A stretch of 64,000 nucleotides of DNA from Aldrovandia affinis (taxonomy: Eukaryota > Chordata > Actinopteri > Notacanthiformes > Halosauridae), in contig JAINUG010000088.1 in assembly GCA_029706075.1 (NCBI GenBank), forward strand, positions 310,001 through 374,000. Reading direction: 5' to 3'. Numbering within the stretch: the first letter of the stretch is position 1; the number at the start of each line of letters is the position of its first letter. The notes under the pieces were generated by a model. It was not told the DNA's origin. It saw only the letters and a list, made by a program, of their open reading frames with translations, and did not search any database. Below, one piece after another: positions 22,335-35,600 of the stretch. The position numbers and the translations under genes were made by a program.

Positions 22335-22485
22335 ATTTAGCAGACACTTTTATCCCAAGTGACTTAACAGTAGTGAATGCATATATTTTTTCAGTATATG
22401 TGATCCCAATGGGAATTGAACCCACAATCTTGGTGTTGTCAACGACATACTGTACCTACTGAGCCACACAGAACCACTCTAAGTT
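22331..22485 (-). mobile_element. tRNA-headed SINE, family 3 copy 1
   Basis: The minus strand reads a tRNA-like head (GTGTGGCTCAGTAGGTACAG, then TGTGGGTTCAATTCCCATTG) and an L2-type tail ending in the complement of GCCATTTAGCAGACACTTTT. The plus-strand copy at 47300-47445 has the same layout. A (TA)n tract flanks it. Confidence 0.85.
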
Positions 22486-23418
22486 AACAGTCGTTAAGAT
22501 GAGTCATTAAGTTCTAGCCTGACGATCCTACATAAGAGCTACATAAAGCCTCTACAATTGTTAAATTCACAAAAAATGTATCACAACCAACAGTTCATGT
22601 AACTCATAAGTATAAAAAAGCCTATATAACTATCCTAAAAATATCCATTAGTGGTATAGTCATGATATTCCGTTTTTGTATGCTATGATTATCTCTTAAA
22701 AAACAGGTGGTTACATACAGTACGTAGACCAAACTGACATGTTGGTTGACCTGTCTTTATTTGCATTACCATTAATAAACGTGCTCCCAGTAATACTGTT
22801 TCTTTGTCAGTCCCAACCAATTACATTTGTTTCCTCTTGTTCTTTCTTACTTCTTGGGTTTAAATATGAGCTTTTACTCTTCATACACTGAATAACCAGA
22901 GAGACATTTCCTGCCATTGTCATTTGCGAAGTACATTGATGCCCTTAACTCAGAGCAGCTCCCAAAATGCAAACTCCTTCTTGCCACTGGTAATTCTAGT
23001 CACAAGTTTTACAGTGCAACTGTATTGCTGGATCTGTACTGAACCAACTGAGATAAAGCACCTTGCTCAGGGGGACATTTAGAGAGGAAGCTGACATGAT
23101 TGTGTCACTCTATGGGGAAAAAGAGCATGAAAAAAAACACAAGCTCTTTGACACTGTGCAATTTTAGAAATTCTTATTTTATTTATCTCTTTTAAAATTT
23201 AAAACATATGCATTGCATTCTACAACCTCCAAAGGCACAAGCATTCTCTTGGTTGTCCATATTCACAAAACACTTTCCCAGTTTTTTTTTCTTGCACTGT
23301 TATAAAATACAGCTCTTAAACAATATACACGTTAATAGAAAAAAGAAATCAAAAAACATCATTTTGTCGTAATCCTTTAAAATATATTAAGAGGAGTTGA
23401 GTGATATGTTGGATCAGT

Positions 23419-23533
23419 CCTGGAAGGCATCGACCACTCTGATGAGAGGGTTAAATCTTGCTGGTTTGAGCCCCTCCATGACTGCTAAAGGGATTGTACA
23501 GTGCGGTGAACTGTCAGCTGTCAATGTGGCCTA
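23419..23533 (-). CDS. Candidate terminal exon of an unidentified gene
   Basis: On the minus strand a good acceptor (AATAATTTTAG) is followed by a 37-codon open frame ending in TGA. It contains PHCTIPLAVMEGLKPARFNP and then LIRVVDAFQD. AATAAA-type signals lie about 240 nt downstream. I do not recognise the protein. The plus strand is also open here, and 115 bp is short enough for chance. It may instead be part of a long rfx1 3' UTR. Confidence 0.2.
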
Positions 23534-24945
23534 AAATTATTTGAAATCAAAAATAGTAATCGTAAAAGTAACAGCAATAATAACTTAAAGTGGCAGTCAA
23601 TGTTTTATGAATGTGGCTCAATCTCAAAACCAAAGTTTTGGCAGAAAGGAAATCATATTTTACAAGGTACAGGTTCAACAGACGAGATCGAGATCTGTGG
23701 TCTCATATGATGAGGGGGATGATTCATCTATGCTTATTCAGGCATATATATATATAGTCCTTCTCTCACTTTCTACGATGAAGTCAAGGAGGGATGTAGG
23801 AGGGTGGAGCAGAGGGGTGGACTGTGCTGTCCATCGTGGCAGACAACAGGAACTCATCTTTCATCAAGCACATTCCAGAGCACATAGGCAGCAGCTGTCT
23901 CTTCATGGGTTTTTCTGTATTTGTGTGTAGATTTTGGTAAATGCTTTAAACTGCCTGGTCCTTTCTCTGAAACCAAACTGGCAGGATGGCTCTGAACCCA
24001 TCCAACCACATATACACACTCCACACTTACGATACAATACTGACATTGTATTGACATAACGAAACTCCACTTCAGATACACACTGAAACAGACTGAGGTA
24101 CCATCACACCTCCTCCCCCCACACACAGAGCAAAGTCCACCCACTTCACGAGCTGCAGACTGCTATTTCGAATACAGGACAAGCATGAAGTAAGAGGAAT
24201 CTTAGCCAAGGCCAAAAAAAAGATGTTTGGCACAAATCAAAGTGAAATGTAAAGCAAAACACATAATGAAGGGTAAGTGACGCTGTAATGCAAAAAGGCA
24301 AACTGAGGAGAATTAAATATGAAAAAACAATCTTGAGACCACCATTGCTTCACAAGGAAGTATGAGGACAACCAGGATATAAACACACATGCACACTTGT
24401 CAGCAAGGGGGGCACAGAGACAGGCTCCTCCGTGTCACTGCTTATAAGCAGTTTTTTGCTTTTGCGTCGTTATGTTACTCCACCCCTTCAAAGCATATTT
24501 TGCAGACGCCCACGGTTTTTAACGGTTTTCATTCCATCCAAGTGATGTTATTGGCGTTATTAACCCACTGGATGTACTAAAGTGGGTTAAGCGCTTAATA
24601 AAAATAAAATAAAACAGCAAGATGACTGTCTGAATATACTTTCTCAAACAAACAAAATGACGCAACCCACCGATATATTTTAAAGGGAGGCAGTAGCAAA
24701 TTATCTCCCCCAAAATCACTCTGCACCATTGAGCAGGTGGGCGCAGACATAAGTATACAGAGGTGCATGTCTTCACTCAAGCCCTTGAATGGAGCCACAC
24801 TAGCACAGAACGATGCCCCAAGGCAGTCACCAACACATGGACGGCACACGATGGGGTCACTACACCGCACGAACAAACTTATAGCCGCCAATACGCCATG
24901 CCCACCGCCGCCCCAATAGGCTGCCCTTTTAATGTACGTGTAGGG

Positions 24946-25161
24946 TAGGGGTCCCCCAACCCTGGTCCTGTAGAGTCGCAGTGTCTGTTGGAATTCATTG
25001 TTACCCAGTTGATTAATTTGAGTAACAATGATCTTAATTGATCAATTAAAGTGTTTGATTACAGTTAACTCACCTCGCCTGGTTCCTTGGATTCAAACTG
25101 CTTGCTGATTTTAAAATGAAAACAAAACCCAGCAAACCCGGTTGGATAGGGGGACCCCCTG
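24946..25161. mobile_element. Small hAT-like MITE (216 bp)
   Basis: The ends are TAGGGGTCCCCCAACC and, inverted, CAGGGGGTCCCCCTATCC. The flanks GTGTAGGG (24938-24945) and GTGTAGAT (25162-25169) agree at 6 of 8 positions, as an aged 8-bp target-site duplication would. It resembles the larger element at 59636-60200. Confidence 0.65.
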
Positions 25162-25804
25162 GTGTAGATATTAAAGCAGGGTAACACCTTCTGTTGTTTC
25201 CATGTGCAAGGTCATCATTTCTCAGACCTGGTTCTGGAGATTCACTGGCTTTTTAATGCTCATCTCTTTGAACTGAAAAGTGATCTTTACTTGACAGATG
25301 CATTTAACCTGCTGTTAGTCCTTTGTGAAAGAAAAGGGATGTGGGAGGTGTTTGCCCTAATATGAAATTGGTTATTAAAAATGATTTTCTTAACAACTGC
25401 ACCTTTAACAAATCTGGAGCAGATGTTTATTTGTTCAGTCAGATTATTTGTTCTAGGCTCTAATTACCCATAATGAATAAGTATGAATAGCAGTCTGAAT
25501 AGTTTTTAATAGGCTCTAAGAAATAATGGGCTGTCTTTGTGGGGGGGCAACCAGCCCCAGGCGGGGGCAGTCAAAACTTAGCTCAGACAAACTTAGTTTA
25601 CCAACAGCTCAACCAGAACAAAAACCAGAATTCACAATTGGTCACCAAAACAGGTCTGAGTACTCTGCTCTAGATGGTGATGTTTGGAGGGACAGGCCCC
25701 CCTCTTTATGGTTGGACTAGTTGTGATGTTTATGTTCATGTCATGCAGATTAAAACGCAGTACAGGACATCAAGGGAGTGGCATATCTGAGTTGGGACCA
25801 GAGG

Positions 25805-25895
25805 AGAAAGATGTTGAATGTGTGAGAGAGAGAGTATGTGTGAGAGTGTGAGTGTGTGTGTGTGTGTGTGTGCGAGAGAGAGAGAGTGTGAGTTT

Positions 25896-25928
<33 letters not shown>

Positions 25929-25955
25929 TGTGAGTGTGTGTGTGAGTGTTTGTCC
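25805..25955. repeat. Mixed (GA)n/(GT)n tract
   Basis: Alternating GAGAGA and GTGTGT runs on the plus strand, downstream of the rfx1 stop. Open frames made of SHTHTH on the minus strand are by-products of the repeat. Confidence 0.9.
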
Positions 25956-26232
25956 ACCTGTGCATCTTGACAAAGTGTTTCCTAGACCAGTCAACGCCTA
26001 TCAGTGTGTGGGTGTGTGAGCCATGAGGCACTGTATTGGTGTCAGTTTGGCAAAATACCAGCCAGTGTGTAAGTGGTGCTGTGTGGGTTTAAAAGTGTGA
26101 GAAAAAAAACTGCGCGTGAGGGCCTCTATGGGTGGGTATTCTGTGTGTGTGTGTGTGTGTGTGTGTATGAGGTCATAGTAGCCTCTGTGCGTGGACTTTC
26201 CAGTGTTTGTGTGCTATGCAGTTTGCAACGTG

Positions 26233-26390
26233 TCAGTCATTCTGTCCGGTGTTAAAGAGCACTCTTGGGTCGGTTCTGGCCAGCTTGGCGGGAGGCTCCA
26301 GAGACTCCACTCCGAGGCTAGCAGAATCCGAGGGGAGGGATAGCTCCTGGCACTCATCCTCGCTCTCCTCTTCCTCCTCCTCCTCCTCTT
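26233..26390 (-). CDS. rfx1: rfx1 exon 17 (acidic C-terminus, stop)
   Basis: Encodes a run of ten Glu, [20 protein letters not shown], then [20 protein letters not shown] and QND before [13 protein letters not shown] is the RFX1 C-terminal signature. A minus-strand AATAAA at 25426-25431 could end the transcript. Others lie near 23180. Confidence 0.93.
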
Positions 26391-29300
26391 CTGACAAGAC
26401 ACACAAATAGCGAGAGAAGCAAGTGAGACCATAGCAGAACTATTTAAAGAGATATTTAGCATGGGAGAAAGATAATCTATCTCGGGACAGTACCTTTGTC
26501 AGGGTCCAGGGTGCTCAGACTCCGACCTAGGCTGGCAAACTAAGGAGGAAGGAGAGGAATGGAGCTCAGGATTTATGCCCTTCATACAGCTCTATCTAAT
26601 GACGAGCAAAACACATGCACCTCAAGGCACCCTAGCAGCCACACCACCCAAGAAAAGGGTAAGTGGGGGATTCAATTATTAGGTGTGTAGACAGAATAGT
26701 CTGTTTGCGAGGAGTCTCGGATGATATGTTGCCTGCCTGGTGCCCAGGTTGGAGACCTCCTGGAACACGCATACAAACTTCTGGCCAGAGCAGGGGTGCA
26801 TCCAGTGATCATGGTCATGATCATGTTGGAGCCAATGACATAGGTAAGGGTAGGTTTGAGGTTCTGCAGGACAAATGTATAAAATTAGGAACAAAGATCA
26901 AGAGCAGAACCTTCACGGTGGCCTTCTCAGGAATTTTGCCAGTACTACGTGCTAGTAAAGGGAAGCAGAATTTTATATGGAGATTTAACATGTGGCTACA
27001 AACCTGGTGCAGGAAAGAGGGATACAGGTTTATGGGGCACTAAGACTCCTTTTTTAACAAGGATGACCTGTACAAGCGTGACAGGGTACTCCTGTACCGG
27101 AGGGGTACAGCTGCATTGGGCCAGCGTATGCTTAAGGTAACGGAGGAGTATTTACACTAGGGGACTGGGAGGGCAGGGAGGGAAATTAGTAGTAGTATTA
27201 AGGATAGGGAGACACAGACTGGATGATAACATGGCAAAGAAAAATAATACCTGTGAGTATATGATTAATGAAGACATTTTAGAGCATAATGTTAATAGAG
27301 GTGGTTCAGCACAGCTAGGTGTAGAGGTGGAAAAGAATGAGTAATACTCTGAAGTTCCTATTTTTGTTCAACGCTAGAAGCATAAAAAACTTTTTTTGGA
27401 ACTGAAGGCTGTTATTTACAATGGGGGTTATGACATTGTTTGGAATAAAGAGACACGGCTTGGTGCAGTGGACAGGGATTCATATAATTGTTCAGGAAGG
27501 ACAGAACAAATAAAAGAGGTGGGAGTATGGCCCTTTATGTGAAAGAAAATCTGAATAAGCAGGAAATTCCAGGAATGAACTCTTTCATTCCTTGTGAGGC
27601 CATCTGGATTAGACTACTGGGAAATCATGAGAAGGGGCTTAATATAGGAGTATGCTATAGAACAGCTTCAGAGAGTAACATAAATACTATGCTCTATGGA
27701 ACATAAAACAAACCTGTGCTGAAGGAAAGACGTTAATAATGGGTGACTTCAATTACCCCTCTATTAATTGGGAAGTAGTGTCAGGTCAGGGTAAATGTGA
27801 AGAGGTGTTTTTACAGTTTGTTACTCAGCCTACGAGAGGGAAATAAATACTGGATCTGGTTTTGTGTAATAATCCTAACCGAATTTGCAGCTCAGAGGTA
27901 GTTAAACCATTAGGGTCAAGTGATTACAGTGCAGTTACTTTTGATATTTTTTGGCAAGTTAAGACCACTTCCTCTAACTCTAGAATTGTTTACTTCAGAC
28001 AAGCTGATTTTAATAACATGAGAGAGAATCTATGTAATATAGATTGAGTAAAACTTCTAGATTGCAAAGCTCTGAATGAAAAATTGACTCAATTGAAAAA
28101 TTATTGCTGATGCACAGTGTAAATTCATCCCAAAAGTAAGGAAAAATAAGATGAAAAAACTGTCATCACATCCGGTCAAATTGGATGATTAATTCTTTAC
28201 AGGAGATTTTGAAGCAAAAGAAGAGACTGTATATAAAAATGACAATTCGGAGAGAAACAAGGTAGATTGTAACATTATTGACGTGACGAGCCTAGATGGG
28301 CCGAACGGCCCGTTCTCGTCATTATGTATTCTTATGTAAAGACAACATAATATATTTATGTAAAGAATATGCGGGCTAAGGCTAAAAAAGAATTAAGGGC
28401 AGCTAAAGGGCATTTTGAACTTAACATTTCCCAAGATGCAAAAAGTAATCCTAAGCAGTTGTTCAATATTGCAGTAGAATGCAGTACTAAATACTATTTA
28501 GATTAGCACATGGCGAGCCTAGATGGGCTGAACGACCCATTCTCGTCATTATGCATTCTTATGTATGTTCTGATGTTCTTATGCACATATAGAAACACAC
28601 TAACAAACATGTCATTCTGTTTCAGTGGGTGCAGCTGTGCCTCAGGATGACCTGCAAGCATTGCAAAGTAAGGAGTTTTCAAATCAGTGTGATGAAGAGA
28701 GACACTACTTCTGCCTACAAAAGAACAGAGCAAAGTGCATTACCTCTCCCATGATGGCGATGGGTGTCTCCCCCTTGGCCTTTGCCACCCTGTGCTCTAT
28801 CAGGTAGTACATGTACTCATCATAGAGCAGCCGGATTAGGTGGAAGGAGCCGAAGCTGGCGGCGCTGCGCAGAGTCAGATCTCTGATCACCATGGAGCTG
28901 TCACACAGAGAGAGAGGGAGAGAGAAAGAGAAAGAGAGGGGGCAAACCCAGCAAGTCAATTCACATCAGAATGTGAATTCTGTTCACATCAACACTACAT
29001 CAGAATAACCCTTGTTCACATCCAGCAAGTCAGCAGAACTTTAGAATAACCCCTGTTCACACCCTGCCAGTAAAGTCACATTAGAATAACTCCTGTTCAC
29101 AGTCTATCTTTTCTTGGCTCTGTTCATTCGCACAATTACAAAAGAAACACCTTTACTGGTCAGAGATTTACTTTTTACATATACTGTGAGATTCAACCAA
29201 TTTACTGCATGCTTTTCCCCCCAACAGTCCTAAAAAATGGACCTGAGGGTAGTGTCTACTCCACTGCTCACCTGTAGAAGGACCACTTGAGCAGGAAGAG

Positions 29301-29584
29301 TTTGGCGGCTTTGGGGAAGGCAGCACTGGCTTGGTAGGGCTTGAGGACCTGGGAGACTACGCCATCCAGCCAGGTGGCCCACTGCTCCAGAGAGTTCTGC
29401 TGCTGCAGCGTCAGCTTGAAGTCCTGCTCTAACTGCTGCACCACCCGGTCCTCACAGCGGCACACCCACGAGGCCTGCTCCTGAGAGAGAGAAAGAGAGA
29501 GACTGGCCAATCACAGACCTACTAATACTATACTCTCACTATAACAGCTATGACACAACTACAAGGCCTGAGAGAAAGAGAAAG

Positions 29585-29624
<40 letters not shown>

Positions 29625-32600
29625 GTGAGTGAGATCGGGCAATCACAAACTTGCTAATACACTTACTACTGGAGTTACTGGAGAGAGAGAGCATCATCTC
29701 TATGCATCATCATACACACCGGCACCAAAACTGATGAGTTACACCAGCGGGTAGGAGGGACACCTGTCTCTAACGTAAATATAATCTATAAATGCTTTAT
29801 TGAAAGTTATATAAAAATATATATGTACATTATATATTATGATAAAGATTATTTCCACACCCACACAGATCAGCCTTTTCCAGGCCCAGGGAAATGTGCT
29901 GCTGTGTGGAGATTTCAATGCAAGAACAGGAACAGTGCCAGGCTGTATTAATAACCAAGGCAATAATGACATATTTGGACAGACCCCCCTACATCAAATA
30001 CCAACTACAACACAGAGAAACAACCTGACCGTGCTGTAAACAAAAATGGCCAGTGAATCTCTGTCGAGCCTTAGGTCTGTACATCCCAATACACCGTCGC
30101 CTGCAATTGGTCAACAATGTCACATGATTGGTTGCGTTTTTTACGCATGTCATTTGGGCCGTGTGTTTCCGGTTTACATCTTGTTATCGTCACGTCCAGG
30201 TGTTCTACACGTGGCCCAAATGACTAAACCTAGCCTAGCTAACATGTGTGGCTCAATTTTCACTCCAGAAAAGTGTTCCTTCAGTCAGCTAGTCCTGAAA
30301 CTCACTACTTTAACATATACTAACACAAACCAGCTTCAGGTCAGCACTGCTTCACAAGTGCCAATTAGAGTCCTCCTAATCACCTATTAGGAACACTGGA
30401 ACAAGAGTACTAAATAAACTGAATTGCTATTGGTCCATAAACAGAATGCACACTGGCAGATAATCTCTTCTCTGTCAGAGATAAAAAGCAGAGGCAGATC
30501 CTGACAGGCTCAGTGACCACATCTTAGCAATTGAAAAAGTTAGACATATGCATTTCCTCCTACATTGTACACACACTACAACCACTAGACTTCTTCCAGT
30601 CAGTTTTACAGCTACACCATTACCACACATTAACTACAGCAGCTACACCATTACCACACAGCCAGAACCATTACCTCCCCCAAACAGACACGGTCAGACA
30701 AACCTGCACGTTGGCGAAGTCAACACGGTTGAGGTCGCTCAGCATCTGGTTGATCTGTGCCGTGTTTTGCAAGACTGCACGCGCCGCCTGGGCCAGATGG
30801 TTGAGGGAGGTGTATCTCCGCAGCGTTTGCGCAAACGCACTGGCTGACGTCACCTGGTGCGATATGGGGAGTGGCGAAGACAGACAGGCTGAGGAGAGGG
30901 CTGGAGGGACAGCTGAGCATGATGCTCAATTCACAGCAATGTGGGGAATTTGAGAGCCTGTGCCTTAAATCAGCATCTTGCTAAACGTGTGTGCTTTAAT
31001 CAGTGTGCAGGTAGGACCTGTGGGCGCTCTTGAGTACAGGTACAGCTATAGTGTCTCTCACTATTCCATCTCTGTCAAATGCTGCTACGTAGCTGTAAGC
31101 CCAACATTTTGTTACTCTAAATAAACTTGTGCACTTTTGCTCTTCTCTGCCACTATGTCACGCTACAGCCTCAGTACAGTGCTCAGTACAACGTTCAGTG
31201 AAATGTCAGACCTTGATGCGGACCATCTCCTCAGGAATGTTCATCATGGCGTTGGTAAGCCAGCTCTCTAGACTCTTGGCGAAGTTTCGGATGGCTTGAG
31301 TTAAGGCACCTGTGAGGCGGGAGGACAGGGAAGATTGCACCTGACAGCCTGGACTCTAGAAGTGTTGTTTCCAACATTCGGCTGTACTGTAATATTAGTA
31401 CTATGGTTCCTGTATGTTCTGGGGATGGGGATGGGTGGTGGGTGGAGGGTGCATGTGTAGTGTACACTCACTGGGGATGGGTCGCAGCACATCGGGTATT
31501 AGGATCTCCACCAGGCCCTGGTACAGTGTGTTGTCGCAGTCTCGGCTCCAGTGCAGCACTGGCTCGTACTTGCACAGAAGCACCAGGCAGGACTTAGGCA
31601 GGCGCTTCTCCGACTCGTCGTGGCTGGACCAGAAACAATGGGATGTTAGCATGGCTGTGTGTCAGCGTGTCAGTGAATTACAGTGTGCAGCTTATGTCTG
31701 CATCCTCATGTGCAAGCAATATGTTTCAGTGCTGAATGTGTGCTTGTTTTATACTGTGTGCACCTTCCAGTGTGTTTCTGACTTACACTGTGAGCGTCCC
31801 CGTGTGTGATGACCTTACACTGTGAGCACCCCTGTGTGTGATTGCATTAAACTGTGAATGCCCTGTGTGTGATTGGCTTACACAGTGAGTGCTCCATGTG
31901 TAATTGGCTTACACTGAGTGCCCTGTGTGTGACTGGCTTACACTGCTCGTGCCCCCGTGTCGCTGGCTTGGTTCTCACTGAACCTCCAGAAGGTTTTCCA
32001 CAGCGTCTCCACCAGAGTGAACTGCAAGTTTATCATCACGTCCAGGATGGCCTGACGAGGAGGACGAAGAGATACTTATCTACACACCTCCATAATTTAT
32101 ACTGCTAATGACCCACAGACACTCAGAGGTACAGTCATACAGGCAGTCGCATATACAATCAGAGGTACACTCACACAATCACATATACACTCAAAGATAC
32201 AGTCATACAGACAGTTACATATACACTTAGAGGTACAATCATACAGACAATCACATATACAATCAGAGGTACACTCATACAGACAGTCACATATACAATC
32301 AAAGGTACAGTCATACAGACAGTCACATATACAATCAGAGGTACAATCACACAGACAGTCACATGTACACTCAGAGGTACACTCAGACAGTCACATATAC
32401 AATCAGAGGTACAGTCATACAGACAGTCACATACACAATAAAAGGTACAGTCATACAGACAGTCACATATACACTCAGAGGCACAGTCATATAGTCACAT
32501 ATACACTCAAAGATACAGTCATACAGGGCGGCGGATGGCGTAGCGGTCTAACGCGCCACACTTTGGCCGGCCCTGGTCGTCAGCCCCGATCGGAGGCGGC

Positions 32601-35600
32601 ATTTGGCTGTCCGCCTCTGGGGGAGGGGGGAGGGTGAGTCGGCACGAGTCCGTCGAGGAGAAGGTAAAAGGCGTCCGTGGAATAATTTCCGTCTCGGAAG
32701 AGGCGGGAACAATCGGCCCGGAATGAGTGTCTCGCCCCGGAGGAAGGGCGGCGGACTCGTAGGGGTGGGGAATTGAAATAAATAGAGGGTATAATTGGCA
32801 ACCAAATTGGGAGAAAAACGGGGAAAAAATTCGAAATAAATACATTTTTTAAAAAGATACAGTTATACAGACAATCACACATCATACAGTTACCTCACAG
32901 TGCTCCCGGTACAGCAGCTGGAAGCTCTTGATGTGCTCCAGGTCAATCCCATCGGGTAGTGCTTTGCCCTGGAGGTCGATATCAGGGAACTCAGGGAGGG
33001 CTCGAGAGGCATCTGGGTACAGAGGGAGAGGGAAATCACTCAGGTGAGAGTGCCTGTGTGTGGCATCAAGGCTCTCTTCAGCCTTACCAAAAGGAGACTA
33101 AGAAGGGGATTTGATTGATTTCTAATATTTTTAAAAGGGATTAACAAAGTGGACTACAATTAATATTTGAAGTTGAGTTCTGTCAGTTAAACAAAGGGGC
33201 ATAGGTGGAAGTTAGTTAAAGATGCATTTCGGACTGATATCATAATTTTTTTACCCAAATTGTCAATACACAGAACAGCTTAGCTGTCCCTTTGGGTGTT
33301 CAAGACCAGTCTTGATGCAGTGCTAGATACTCTCTAGTCAGTTGGCAAAATGATGAACCTAGATGGACTGAACAGCCTGTTCTCCCAATCAAATATTGTG
33401 TTCCCAAGCCTACTCCACCTTCAGAACCCACCATCTACCTGCCAGCCACTTGTTCCAGCCCGCTACCCCACCCCAGGACCACTGGTTGCAGTTGCCTAAA
33501 AATAAATAAAGTCCCATATTGCATTGTCTTGCACATGGACTTTGCCTGATGGGATTACTGTGTCATTCGTGCAGATTTGGATTGTTTGTTGCTGTTTCCG
33601 TCGTTGATTGTGGTTTGTCATCGGAAAGGGTAAAAGGATAAAAGGATTTGCTCTTCAGGTAATCATTTGCCGCCGTTAGGGGAATTTTCCATTTTTTCCC
33701 CGTCTAGCTTCTGCAAGCTTGTTAAAAAGCTACTGAGCTTGTGGTGTCCAACTGATTCCAGCCCTTGCAGGAAGAGAATCTGGCCCAGCCCTCTGTGAGT
33801 GGGAGGACTGATGAGCCCCAGGGCACCCTGGTGGCCATGCCACCCAGGAAAAGGGAGTTAATCGTAGTGGGGGACTCAATCATTAGAGGTATAGACAGTA
33901 CAGTATAGTCTCTTCACGGGAAAAAGAGTCTCGCATGTTGCCTGCCTGGTGCTCAGGTCGGAGACCTCCTGGAACATGTGGACAAGCTCCTGGTCAGAGC
34001 AGGGGTGGATCCAGTGGTCATGGTCCATGTTGGAACCAATGACATAGGTACGGGTAGGTTTGAGGTTCTGCAGGACAAATGTATAGAATTAGGATGAAAG
34101 TTAAGGAGCAGAACCTACAAGGTGGTCTTCTCTGGAATTATGCCAGTGCCACGTGCTAGTAAAGGCAAGCAGAATTTTATATGGATTTATAACACGTGGC
34201 TACAAACCTGGTGCAGGAAAGAGGGGTACAGGTTTATGGGGCACTGGGAGTCCTTTTGGAACAGGGGTGACCTGTACAAGTTGGACGGGCTACACTTGAA
34301 CTGGAGGAGTACAGCTGCATTGGGCCAGGGTATGCTTAGGGTAGCGGAGGAATATTTAAACTAGGGACTGGGGGGGCAGGGAGGGAAATTAGTAGTAGTA
34401 TTAAGGACAGGGAGGTAAAGATTGCCCAGATGGAAGATACCAGGGCAGAGTATAATAACTCTCAGGATATAATGAATAAAGATTTTTTAGATCATAATGT
34501 GAATAGAGGTGGTTCGGCACAGTTATGTGTGGAAGGGAAGGACAACATAAGTGTGAGTAAGGCTCTGAAGTTAATGTGTTTAAATGCTGGAAAAAGAAAT
34601 TTTTGAAACTGAAGGCTGTCATGTTGAATGGGGGTTATGACATCGTTGGGATTACTGAACCATGGCTTGGCGCAGTGGATGGGGATGAATATAATGTGGA
34701 GGGGTAGAAATTGTTTAGGGAGGATAGAACTAATAAAAGAGGAGGGGGAATGGCCCTTTATGTGAAATACGATCTGAATGTGCAGGAAATTCCAGGTATT
34801 AACTAATTTGTTCCTTGTGAGGACATCTGGATTAGATTACTGGGAGATCATGAGAAGGGCCTTAATATAGGAGTATGATATAGACCTCCAGCTTCAGACA
34901 GTAACTATGAAAGTACTATGCTCTTTGGTAACATAAAACAAACCTGTGCTGAAAGAGAGACGACAATAATGGGTGACTTCAATTACCCCACTATTAATTG
35001 GGAAGTAGGGACAGGTCAGGGTAAATGTGAAGAGGAGTTTTTAGATGTGGACAATGACTGCTTTTTTGGTACAGTTTGGTACAGCCTACGAGAGGGAAAT
35101 CAATACTGGATCTGGTTTTGTGTAACAATCCTGACAGAATTTGCAGCACAGAGGTAGTAGAACCACTAGGGACAAGTGATCACCGTGCAGTTACTTTTTA
35201 TATTTTTTGGCAAGTTAAGACAGCCTCCTCTAACTCTAGAATTTTAATAAAATGAGAGAGAATTTATGTAATATAGATTGGGTAAAACTTCTAGATTGCA
35301 AAGCTCTGAATGAAAAAATGACTCAATTTAAAAGGGTTATTGCTCATGCACAGTGTAAATTCATCCCAAAAGTAAGGAAAAATACAATTAAAAAACTGTC
35401 TCCACAGTGGATGACTAAATCTTTACGGGAGATGTTGAGGCAAAAGAAGCGACTCCACAGAGTATATAAAGAAGGAAAACTCAGAGAGAAACAAGTTAGA
35501 TTATTGTAATATGCGGGCTAAGGCTAAAAAGGAAATAAGACCATCTAAATGGCGGTTTGAAATGAACATTTCCCAAGATGCAAAAAGTAATCCTAAGACA

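Larger units (their letters stand above)
21471..25425. other. Spacer between convergent khsrp and rfx1
   Basis: No confident gene. It contains a GTGCGTGTGC tract (21713-21768), a (TA)n tract (22280-22330), a SINE (22331-22485), a possible terminal exon on the minus strand (23419-23533) with AATAAA near 23179-23187, and a hAT-like MITE (24946-25161). Part of it could be rfx1 3' UTR. Confidence 0.6.
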
